Assembly (NCBI GenBank): GCA_937910255.1
Contig: CALEOQ010000521.1
Coordinates: forward strand, 1-7,550
Direction of reading: 5' to 3'
DNA length: 7,550 bases
Origin: an uncultured Caulobacteraceae bacterium
Lineage (GTDB): Bacteria > Pseudomonadota > Alphaproteobacteria > Caulobacterales > Caulobacteraceae
Shown here: piece by piece, positions 1 to 6,175 of the stretch
Numbering within the stretch: position 1 is the stretch's first letter
How the letters are laid out: each line of letters begins with the position of its first letter
Notes under the pieces: model-generated
Database searches by the model: none
The model's input: only the letters and a program-made list of their open reading frames with translations
Told to the model about the DNA's origin: nothing
Made by a program: the position numbers and the translations under genes

Positions 1-50
1 GGCGCCCCCGGAGATTTCCCCCCTGTCCCTCCCCGCCGCTCTTCCGGTCT
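1..50 (+). other. Sequencing-adapter-like contig end (left)
   Basis: Aligned without gaps, these 50 bases match the last 50 bases of the 58-base Illumina P5/TruSeq universal adapter at 38 positions, including the run GCTCTTCCG at 38-46. The match stops exactly at base 50, where the adapter ends and insert should begin. Eleven of the 12 mismatches put a C or G in the window, as if a low-quality consensus had been pushed toward G+C. The adapter sequence is recalled from knowledge; the alignment was done by eye. The MCP reading frame stays open through these bases, but residues encoded here should not be believed. Confidence 0.85.
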
Positions 51-1677
51 CCGTTGCGGGCCCGCCGGTGGTGTCGGTGCGGAAGAAGGCGATGGAGGTC
101 TGCAGCTCCTCGGCCTGGGCGGCCAGTTCCTCGGAGGTGGCCGACATCTGTTCGGACGCGCCGGCGTTCTGCTGCGTCACCTTGTCGAGCTGCTGGATGG
201 CCTCGTTGATCTGGCTGGCGCCGATGTCCTGCTCGCGACAGGCGGCGCTGATCTCGGAGACCAGTTCGGCGGTCTTGCGAATGTCCGGCACCAGGCGCTG
301 CAGCATCTCGCCCGCTTCCTGAGCCGCCTTTACCGTGTCGCCGGAGACGGCGCCGATCTCGGCCGCCGCCGTCTGGCTGCGCTCGGCCAGCTTGCGCACT
401 TCCGAGGCGACGACGGCGAAGCCCTTGCCGTGCTCGCCGGCCCGGGCGGCTTCCACCGCCGCGTTCAGGGCCAGCAGATCGGTCTGGCGGGCGATCTCCT
501 GCACGATGCCGATCTTCTCGGCGATGGTGCGCATGGCGTCCACGGCCCGATTGACCGCCTCGCCGCTGGCCTCGGCGTCCTTGGACGACTGGCGAGACAT
601 CTTCTCGGTCTGGGCGGCGTTGTCGGCGTTCTGCTTGATGTTGGCGGCCATCTCTTCCATCGAGGCCGAGGCCTGTTCGGCGGCGGCGGCCTGTTCTGTG
701 GCCCCCTGGCTCATCTGTTCGGACGTGGCCGACAGTTCCTGGCTGCCCGACGAGACATTGTCGGCGGCCGAGAGGGCGTCGCCCACCACCCCGCGCAGGC
801 GTTCGACCATGGACTCCAGCGACAGGCCCAGGACATCCTTGTCCGACAGCGGCTTGGGCTGGACCGTCAGGTCGCCATTGGCGATCTCATCAGCCATGGC
901 GGCGGTGGCCCGCAGATTGGCCGTCATCTTGTTGACCGTATCGATCAGATCCTTGATCTCGTCGTTCGTCGTCACCGCGACCTCCTGGTCGAGGTCCCCG
1001 ATGGCGACCGCGTCGATGGCCGTCGAGACCTTGCGCAGGCCCATGGTGACCGTCCGCGAAATCCAGAAGGCCGCGACGATGCCGATGATCAGGCCGGCGA
1101 CGACCAGGCCGATGAACAGGCTCCGGGCTTCGGCGAACACCTTATCCCCTTCGGCGCTGGCGGCGGCGGCGCCTTCGCTGTTCAGGTTCACCAGCTTCAC
1201 CAGGTCGCCCGACATGTCCTCATACAAGGTCCTGTTGGCCTGCAGGGCTTGAGCGGCCGCTTCGTTCTGGTTGGTGCGCGACAGGCTCAGCATCTGCTCG
1301 CTGGAGCGGAGATAGCTTTCGTACTGTCCCGAGAACTGGTCGTAGAGAGCCCGCTCCGCATCGGACGAAATCAGGGGCTCGTACTTCGCACGGGCGCTTT
1401 TGATCGCATCCAGCGTCGCGGCGATATCGCCTTCGAGCGCCGCCATACGGGCAGGATCGGTCGAGGTGACATGGGCGTACTGCTCCACCCGGAGATCCGA
1501 GGTGGCCGTATTGATCACGTGAATGGTGTCGAGGCTTGGCAGCCAGTTTTGAGTGATGATCGTCGACTGGTCGTTGACGTCGCTCATCCGCATGATCCCG
1601 ACGACGCCGAGTATCAGGGATATGGCTAGAACCGCGGCGAAGGCGCCGGCCAGCTTTATCTTAATCGTCGCACGCAT
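51..1677 (-). CDS. Methyl-accepting chemotaxis protein, C-terminus missing
   Basis: This is a transmembrane chemoreceptor that senses a ligand outside the cytoplasm and controls CheA through CheW. The ATG at 1677 is preceded by GAGGGG seven bases upstream, and the frame stays open to the contig edge. About 542 real residues are visible. A short basic N-terminus (MRATIKIK) leads into a first membrane helix at about residues 8-30. Next comes a helical periplasmic domain at about 31-185 of the four-helix-bundle type, with a WLPS motif near its start. The second membrane helix is about 187-206. Two HAMP-like units follow, each with a GDL motif (Asp near 228 and 269). The signalling domain contains the hairpin tip at about 394-430, with the typical EIARQTDLLALNAA and GKGFAVVASEVRKLAERS motifs. 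The last reliable residues follow an IAFFR motif near residue 530. The tail, including any CheR-tethering pentapeptide, is lost at the contig end. The ligand cannot be deduced. Confidence 0.95.
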
Positions 1678-1704
1678 TTCCTAGCCCCTCTGGCTGATGA
1701 CCGG

Positions 1705-2229
1705 TCAATGGCGGGTGGCGGACGCGACCGGCTGACGGGCGTCCTGCTGTTGGTTGAAAATGGTCTGGAGATCGGGAACGACGATGAACTCGCCGTCCCG
1801 CTTCACCAGGCATTGGATGAATTCTGGCCGCCAGCGCATCCCGACGCTGGGCGGCGCCTCGGAGTCGGCGCGGGCCAGGGTGGTGACCTCGTGAACCTTG
1901 TCGGTGCGCAGACCCACCAGGGTCGGTTCGCCGGACAGTTCGATCTCGATGACGACGATGCGGCTGTCGATCGTCGGCGCGCCCCGCTCCAGGGCGAAGG
2001 CGACGCGCAGGTCGGCCAGGGGGATGACCTTGCCGCGGAAGTTGATCACCGAACCGGCGAAGTCGCCGGCCCCGGGCACCACGGTCTCGGGCGCCAGGTC
2101 CATGATCTCCTGCACGGCCACAGCGTGAAGGGCGAACAGTTCGCCATTCAGCTCGAAGGTCAGAACCTCGACCTGGTCGGCGCCGGTCCAGCCGGCGGCG
2201 GTGGCGGCGATATCGCTCTGGGTGCTCAT
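1705..2229 (-). CDS. cheW: Chemotaxis coupling protein CheW
   Basis: CheW is a cytoplasmic scaffold that links chemoreceptor tips to the P5 domain of CheA in receptor arrays. The product is 174 residues, close to the usual 150-170. It consists of one CheW-like SH3-type fold, from VEVLTFELNGELFALHA (about 21-37), through the hallmark VINFRGKVIPLADLR (about 61-75), to the region around LVGLRTDKVHEV. A short disordered tail (about 160-174) follows. The ATG overlaps the cheA stop as ATGA and has GAGG four bases upstream, so it is probably translated by coupling to cheA. The MCP gene begins 27 bases beyond its stop, which suggests this receptor works with this kinase. No odd features. Only one CheW is visible in the window. 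Confidence 0.96.
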   Translation of the reverse strand: MSTQSDIAATAAGWTGADQVEVLTFELNGELFALHAVAVQEIMDLAPETVVPGAGDFAGSVINFRGKVIPLADLRVAFALERGAPTIDSRIVVIEIELSGEPTLVGLRTDKVHEVTTLARADSEAPPSVGMRWRPEFIQCLVKRDGEFIVVPDLQTIFNQQQDARQPVASATRH

Positions 2230-4250
2230 ATCGCCTCGCGCATTTGCGCCTCCTGGTGCTGGCCCTTGGCGACCAGGTGCCCGACGTCCAGGATCAGGGC
2301 CACGCCGCCATCCCCCAGGATGGTGGCGCCCGAGAAGGTCGGCAGGCCGGAATGGAGTTTGGACATCGACTTGATGACGGTCTGGTGGTCGCCGATGATC
2401 TGGTCGACGACCAGGCCGATCCGCTCGGTCCCGGTCGAGACGACCACGACCTTCTGGTGCAGTTCAGGCGGCGTGCCGGTCTCGAACATCTCGCGCAGGC
2501 GCAGATAGGGCACCAGGCTGTTGCGCAGGGAGATGAAGCTGCGACCGCGCGAGCGCTTGTCGTCGTCGAGGGAGAGTTCGAGGCATTCCTCGACCGCCGC
2601 CAGCGGGATGACGTAACGGCCCCGGCCGACCCGGACCAGCAGGCCATCGATGATGGCCAGGGTCAGCGGGATGCGCAGCGACACCTCCGACCCCTCGCCC
2701 GGACGGCTGGCGATGTCGATGGCGCCGCGCAGCGCCTCGATGGTGCGCTTGACCACATCCATGCCGACGCCGCGGCCCGACAGATTGGTCACCGCCGCGG
2801 CCGTGGAAAAGCCCGGGTGGAAGATCATCTGCAGCAGGTCGTGGTCGCTAAGGACAGCGCCGGCTTCGATCAGGCCCTGCGATTCCGCCTTGGCGCGGAC
2901 GCGGTCACGGTCGATGCCCCGACCGTCGTCGCGGATGGTGATGACCACCTCGCCCCCCGACTGATGGGCTGACAAGGCGATGCGGCCGGTGGCCGGCTTG
3001 CCGGCGGCGACCCGGTCCTCGGCCGTTTCCAATCCGTGGTCGGCGGCGTTGCGGATCAGGTGCACCAGGGGGTCGGCCAGACGCTCGATCACCGTCTTGT
3101 CGATCTCTGTCGTCTCGCCGTCGGTCGCCAGATCGATGGTCTTGCCGGTCTCCCGGGCCAGGTCGTGCACCAGGCGGCGGAAGCGGCCGAACAGGGTGGA
3201 GACCGGCACCATGCGCAGCACCATCATGGTGTCGCGCAGCTCGCCGGAAAGGCGCTCGATCTCCTCGGACACCGTGCGCAGGTTGGGATCGGCGCCGCTG
3301 CTGGCGATCTGGCTCAGCCGCGACTGGGCGATGACCAGTTCGCCCACCCGGTCCATCAGCTCGTCCAGCCGGTCGGCCGGCCCGCGGACGCTTTCCTGCG
3401 TGCGCGTGCGGGCTCCGTCGGGGGCTTCCGCCACGGCGGCGGCCGGCGGCGCGACGTCGCGCGCCGGAGCGGGGGGCGCCTCAGCGCCGGCGTTAGAGGC
3501 GGGGGGCGTTTCGGGGGCTGACGTTTCGCCCGCTGACGCTTCGGCGGCTGGCGTCTTGGGGGCATCCGTCTCGATCGCCTCGATCTGCAGGCTCATATCG
3601 TCCATCACGAAGATGAAGACGTCCTCGATCGCCTGCCGCGGCTGATCGGTGGTGAGCACCACCGTCCAGCGCAGATGACAGCCGGTGGGGTCCAGCATGT
3701 CCAAGGGCGGGATCTGGCTGGCGTCGACCACCACCTGGGCCTCGCCCAGATCGCGCAGCTCGGCCAGCAGGGCCAGCGGGTTGGAGCCATTGCGGAAGGC
3801 GTTTTCCGGCAGGTCGAAGATGATGCGCCAGGTGGTCATGGCCGGGGGGGCGTCGGCCGGGCCGGCGGCGCCGTCGGCCGCCCTGACCGCGCGTTCGAGA
3901 TCGACCAGCAGGATGTCGCCGGCCGCCCCATGGTCGCCCTTGGGGTCCTCCATCAGCCGGCGCATGTGGTCGCGGGCCGCCAGCACGGCCGACACCAGGT
4001 CGGTGGTGGCGGCGACTTCGCCCTTGCGGACCCGGTCGAACGCCGTCTCGCAGTGGTGGGTGAAGGCCGCCAGGGCGTCGAAGCCGAACATCGCCCCCGA
4101 ACCCTTCAGCGTGTGAAGGCCGCGGAACACGGCGTCGATCAGGCCGCGGTCGCCGGGCGCCGCCATCAGGTCGAGCAGGCCCTGTTCGATCATCTCCAGG
4201 GTTTCGCGCGCTTCGACCTGGAAGACGGCGATGGCGTCTTGCTGGCTCAT
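2226..4250 (-). CDS. cheA: Chemotaxis histidine kinase CheA
   Basis: CheA is the kinase of the receptor array: it autophosphorylates on a P1 histidine and passes the phosphate to CheY (and CheB where present). The product is 674 residues, within the normal range. P1/HPt is residues 1-105 with phospho-acceptor His46 in GLHTLKGSG. A middle domain (about 139-226, starting TTWRIIFDLPENAF) stands where P2 is expected, and I recognise its pattern from other alphaproteobacterial CheA proteins. A Pro/Ala-rich linker (about 229-285) carries three near-copies of a pentapeptide. P3 dimerisation is about 287-345 (PADRLDELMDRVGELV). P4 ATPase is about 346-530, with N box HLIRNAADHG (398-407), G1 DDGRGI (441-446) and G2 GRGVGMD (492-498). 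The P5 CheW-like domain is about 535-662. All catalytic motifs are intact. It overlaps cheY upstream and cheW downstream by four bases each. AAGG lies about ten bases before the ATG. Confidence 0.97.
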   Translation of the reverse strand: MSQQDAIAVFQVEARETLEMIEQGLLDLMAAPGDRGLIDAVFRGLHTLKGSGAMFGFDALAAFTHHCETAFDRVRKGEVAATTDLVSAVLAARDHMRRLMEDPKGDHGAAGDILLVDLERAVRAADGAAGPADAPPAMTTWRIIFDLPENAFRNGSNPLALLAELRDLGEAQVVVDASQIPPLDMLDPTGCHLRWTVVLTTDQPRQAIEDVFIFVMDDMSLQIEAIETDAPKTPAAEASAGETSAPETPPASNAGAEAPPAPARDVAPPAAAVAEAPDGARTRTQESVRGPADRLDELMDRVGELVIAQSRLSQIASSGADPNLRTVSEEIERLSGELRDTMMVLRMVPVSTLFGRFRRLVHDLARETGKTIDLATDGETTEIDKTVIERLADPLVHLIRNAADHGLETAEDRVAAGKPATGRIALSAHQSGGEVVITIRDDGRGIDRDRVRAKAESQGLIEAGAVLSDHDLLQMIFHPGFSTAAAVTNLSGRGVGMDVVKRTIEALRGAIDIASRPGEGSEVSLRIPLTLAIIDGLLVRVGRGRYVIPLAAVEECLELSLDDDKRSRGRSFISLRNSLVPYLRLREMFETGTPPELHQKVVVVSTGTERIGLVVDQIIGDHQTVIKSMSKLHSGLPTFSGATILGDGGVALILDVGHLVAKGQHQEAQMREAI

Positions 4251-4615
4251 CGGCCCAGCACCTTCTTGGCGAGTCTGGCGAGGGTGTCAGGGTCAAAGGG
4301 CTTGGTCAGCCAGCCGGTGGCGCCGGCCGCCTTGGCCCGCTCTTTCATCCCGGCGTCGGATTCGGTGGTCAGGAAGACGATGGGGACACCCATGAGGCTG
4401 GGCAGCTTCCGCATCTCTTCGATCATGGTCAGGCCGTCCATCACCGGCATGTTGAGGTCGGTGATGATCATGTCGAAGGCGGCGGCCTGAGCCTTCTCGA
4501 TGCCTTCGGCGCCGTTGGCCGCCTCGGTGACGGTGTAGCCGGCGTTGGTCAGGGCGATCTTGATGGCGACCCGGATGCTGGGCGAGTCATCGACCGTCAG
4601 GATGGAAGCTGTCAC
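4247..4615 (-). CDS. cheY: Single-domain response regulator CheY
   Basis: CheY receives phosphate from CheA and, in standard pathways, binds the flagellar motor switch to alter rotation. The product is 122 residues, the normal size for a lone receiver. The acidic pair is Asp9-Asp10 (LTVDDSPS), the phospho-acceptor is Asp53 (IITDLNMPVMDG), the conserved hydroxyl residue is Thr83 (FLTT) and the lysine is Lys105 (TKPF). I chose the GTG at 4615 because it overlaps the upstream stop as GTGA, has AGGA nine bases upstream, and gives an N-terminus just before the first strand. An ATG at 4645 would add ten residues and overlap the STAS gene by 34 bases. Its position directly before cheA suggests it is this kinase's main target. 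Whether it drives the motor or acts as a phosphate sink cannot be told from sequence. Confidence 0.95.
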   Translation of the reverse strand: MTASILTVDDSPSIRVAIKIALTNAGYTVTEAANGAEGIEKAQAAAFDMIITDLNMPVMDGLTMIEEMRKLPSLMGVPIVFLTTESDAGMKERAKAAGATGWLTKPFDPDTLARLAKKVLGR

Positions 4616-4917
4616 GACATGTTTTCCTGATGAAACCAGAAGCAAAGGTCTTCGGCCGAGGCGTTGGTGATGAAGCCGCCATCGCGAAGGACATTTCGGA
4701 AGTGCTCGGCCGGCCGCTCAAGGGTCAGGGACTTGCTATTAGCTTCAGCAAATCGCCTCGCTGATTCGATGAGCTGAACGCCACAAAGATCGATGGGTGT
4801 TCCGTCGGTGATATCAAGGCGGAGTTGGTCGCTTCTAATGAAAGCGTCGATTATCAACTCTCGCAACGCCGCCACGTTCTTCACGACAGCGCCTTCAAGC
4901 ACCAGGTACTGAGACAT
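4612..4917 (-). CDS. Small STAS-domain protein heading the che operon
   Basis: This 101-residue protein looks like one STAS domain, the fold of anti-sigma-factor antagonists and MlaB. The core runs from LRLDITDGTPIDLCGVQLI (about residues 32-50) into a helix (ESARRFAEA), then a strand (SLTLERP) and a final helix with FRNVLRDGGF. In classical antagonists the D-S/T-S/T-G motif carries the phosphorylated Ser right after Asp; here it reads D-L-C-G, so that switch is absent. From memory, small genes at this place (before cheY and cheA) occur in alphaproteobacteria: S. meliloti cheS, whose product helps CheA speed CheY1 dephosphorylation, and Caulobacter cheX. Orthology is inference. The start is fixed by a TAA two codons upstream in frame; the leader is G-rich (GGGGGGATTGG). 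G+C is only about 54%, with codons such as ATA, AGA and TCA that are rare in its neighbours. Confidence 0.85.
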   Translation of the reverse strand: MSQYLVLEGAVVKNVAALRELIIDAFIRSDQLRLDITDGTPIDLCGVQLIESARRFAEANSKSLTLERPAEHFRNVLRDGGFITNASAEDLCFWFHQENMS

Positions 4918-4997
4918 CGATTATTCCAATCCCCCCAGTGAACAAGGCGATCGATACGCCCGAGTTCAATCACGAGGGGAAGATCGGTGGGTAATAG

Positions 4998-5012
4998 TTA
5001 ACAAGGAGGTAA
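4998..5012. promoter_or_regulatory. Possible CtrA binding site
   Basis: The sequence is TTAA, seven bases, then GTAA, one mismatch from the CtrA consensus TTAA-N7-TTAA known in Caulobacter and relatives. It lies about 80-95 bases upstream of the STAS start codon, a suitable place for control of the che operon, and CtrA commonly governs motility genes in alphaproteobacteria. A near-match of this length in AT-rich DNA can occur by chance. The host may also lack this regulation. Confidence 0.3.
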
Positions 5013-5097
5013 TGATTGGTGCGGCAGGGCGTCGCTGCCTTCACAATCGAGATTGATTACTCAAATACCTAGTAAACAGATTATTAATCCGGAAATA

Positions 5098-5102
5098 GAT
5101 TC
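5098..5102. promoter_or_regulatory. GANTC (CcrM) methylation site
   Basis: GATTC fits GANTC, the target of the alphaproteobacterial cell-cycle methyltransferase CcrM. It sits in the AT-rich part of the che upstream region, about 180 bases from the STAS start. In Caulobacter such sites in promoters can make transcription depend on the methylation state. A single site is weak evidence of function. Confidence 0.3.
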
Positions 5103-5172
5103 GATACCAACGTTATGTTATGCGGTCGTGATTTCCACTATTTGCCCGAGACGCGATGGGGCTGCATCGTTC

Positions 5173-5358
5173 TCATCTCTCTGAGATCTGATGAAACTTG
5201 GCCATACTAGGTATGACGTCTTGGTATGGACGGTCACACCCTGGTTCAGAACCGCGCCGCTCGGGCGCTTCTGGGGGACCGGGCGGGCCGTAGGGCCAGA
5301 CGGCCAGAGGGCAGAGGGCCGCCAAGATCACATAAGCGGCCTTCCTCGACAGCGTCAT
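5173..5358 (-). CDS. Possible small hydrophobic-leader protein
   Basis: I do not recognise this 61-codon frame. The ATG at 5358 has GGCAGGA with about five bases of spacing, a good ribosome binding site. The peptide begins MTLSRKAAYVILAALCPLAV: a basic residue pair followed by about 12 hydrophobic residues, like a signal peptide or a single membrane anchor. A Pro/Gly-rich stretch and a polar tail ending HQISER follow. Codons in the first half are GC-rich at the third position, as in real genes here; the second half is not. Residues before Cys (AAL) do not fit a lipobox. A strong hairpin lies just upstream and touches the ribosome binding site. It could be a chance frame or a decayed gene; it lies 113 bases beyond the response-regulator stop and could share its transcript. 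Confidence 0.3.
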   Translation of the reverse strand: MTLSRKAAYVILAALCPLAVWPYGPPGPPEAPERRGSEPGCDRPYQDVIPSMAKFHQISER

Positions 5359-5367
5359 CGACGTCCT

Positions 5368-5402
5368 GCCGTCGCGCTGAAGGTCAGGACCGGCGCGACG
5401 GC
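5368..5402. terminator. Strong GC hairpin downstream of the response regulator
   Basis: GCCGTCGCGC at 5368-5377 is perfectly complementary to GCGCGACGGC at 5393-5402, giving a 10-bp stem around a 15-base loop. The loop can itself pair weakly (GGT/ACC). The stem may extend outward by C-G pairs after one mismatch. There is no T-run on either side, so it is not a standard intrinsic terminator. It lies about 70 bases beyond the response-regulator stop. It could end that transcript with Rho, protect the mRNA 3' end, or cover the ribosome binding site of the small frame starting at 5358. Confidence 0.4.
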
Positions 5403-5471
5403 CGGGTTGGACGGCGGCCTGAGGCGGCCCTACCGGCATGCCTCAGTTGGCTCGGCAGGCGCGCGGTATGC
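5403..5471. other. Short spacer after the response regulator
   Basis: This is the 3' flank of the response-regulator gene, with no gene seen. It holds two copies of GGCGGCC (5413-5419 and 5423-5429) separated by TGA, a palindromic GGCATGCC at about 5435-5442, and a near-repeat of CGGCATGCCT as CGGTATGCCT just at the stop codon (about 5464-5473). None has a clear role. Confidence 0.3.
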
Positions 5472-6158
5472 CTAAGGCGCCAGCCGGTAGCCGCCGGCCT
5501 CGGTGAGCAGCAGGCGGGCGTTGCCCGGGTCCGGCTCGATCTTCTGGCGCAGGCGATAGACGTGGGTTTCCAGGGTGTGGGTGGTGACGCCGGCGTTGTA
5601 GCCCCAGACCTCGGCCAGAAGCTCCTCGCGGGACACCGACTTGTCGCCGGCCCGGTAGAGGTACTTCAGGATGTTGGTCTCCTTCTCGGTGAGCCGGATC
5701 TTGCGCTCGTTCTCGTCCACCAGGATCTTGGCGGAGGGCCGGAACTCGTAGCCGCCGAGCTGGAAGACCGCCCCTTCGGACTGTTCGTGGCTGCGCAGCT
5801 GGGCGCGGATGCGGGCCAGCAGCACGGCGAACCGGTAGGGCTTGGTGACATAGTCGTTGGCCCCGGCCTCCAGCCCCTGGACCGTATCCTCGTCCGAAGA
5901 CGCCGCCGTCAGCATGATGACCGGGGCGGCCAGGCCCTGGTCGCGCAGGGCCTTACAGACCTCGCGGCCATTCATGTCGGGCAGGTCCACGTCCAGCAGC
6001 ACCAGGTCCGGGCGGCTTTCCTGGGCCAGGCGGACGCCTTCGGCGCCGGTGGCCGCCTCGACAGCGAGGAACTCGTCGTTCAATTGGAGTTGTTCGGCGA
6101 CGGCGCCGCGCAGGTCGTCGTCGTCGTCGATGATCAGCAGGGTCTTTCTTTGCGCCAT
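5472..6158 (-). CDS. OmpR/PhoB-type DNA-binding response regulator
   Basis: This is a two-component transcription regulator: a receiver phosphorylated by a sensor kinase, joined to a winged-helix DNA-binding domain. From the chosen ATG (6158) it has 228 residues, standard for the family. The N-terminus MAQRKTLLIIDDDDDLR carries the acidic pocket. The phospho-acceptor is Asp56 (LVLLDVDLPDMNG), with Thr84 (MLTAAS) and Lys106 (TKPY). A winged helix spans about 131-226, with recognition-helix region TTHTLETHVYRLRQKIE and the ending GGYRLAP. A second ATG at 6170 would add MFWP; neither has a clear ribosome binding site, but 6158 gives the usual start for receivers. No partner kinase lies in the window, so it looks orphan here. 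It is divergent from the transpeptidase gene, with almost no space, so its promoter must lie inside that gene. Regulon unknown. Confidence 0.93.
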   Translation of the reverse strand: MAQRKTLLIIDDDDDLRGAVAEQLQLNDEFLAVEAATGAEGVRLAQESRPDLVLLDVDLPDMNGREVCKALRDQGLAAPVIMLTAASSDEDTVQGLEAGANDYVTKPYRFAVLLARIRAQLRSHEQSEGAVFQLGGYEFRPSAKILVDENERKIRLTEKETNILKYLYRAGDKSVSREELLAEVWGYNAGVTTHTLETHVYRLRQKIEPDPGNARLLLTEAGGYRLAP

Positions 6159-6175
6159 GGGCCAGAACATGCACC

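Larger units (their letters stand above)
4918..5172. promoter_or_regulatory. AT-rich che operon promoter region
   Basis: This stretch lies upstream of the minus-strand STAS-cheY-cheA-cheW-MCP operon and must hold its promoter, as no gene lies between. G+C falls to about 30% at 5041-5100, far below the flanking genes. Visible signals are a CtrA-like TTAA-N7-GTAA at 4998-5012, a weaker TAAA-N7-TTAA at 5073-5087, a GANTC site at 5098-5102, and a G-run (4931-4936) near the STAS start. I could not define convincing -35/-10 or -24/-12 elements. On the plus strand, AAGGAGGT (5003-5010) resembles a full Shine-Dalgarno sequence in front of very short frames. That this region acts as promoter is inferred from position and base composition. 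Confidence 0.6.

Noticed and set aside
335..1629. Long plus-strand open frames opposite the MCP, including one of about 400 codons
   Set aside because: They are antisense frames kept open by high G+C. The minus strand encodes an unmistakable chemoreceptor with all family motifs.
3493..4296. A 267-codon minus-strand frame overlapping cheA, and similar plus-strand frames over cheA
   Set aside because: The frame gives low-complexity Arg/Pro/Gly-rich protein with no motif, while the cheA frame has every kinase motif intact.
5175..5187. Small hairpin ATCTC-TCT-GAGAT at the end of the small frame, as a terminator
   Set aside because: Only five A/T-containing pairs, and no T-run follows on either strand.
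5191..5475. Plus-strand frame of 94 codons in the gap after the response regulator
   Set aside because: No ribosome binding site, no recognisable motif and Arg/Gly-rich composition typical of an antisense frame. The minus-strand frame is the better candidate.
6116..6133. GTC trinucleotide repeat as a possible phase-variable tract
   Set aside because: It encodes the conserved acidic residues of the response-regulator receiver, and repeat units of three would not shift the frame.
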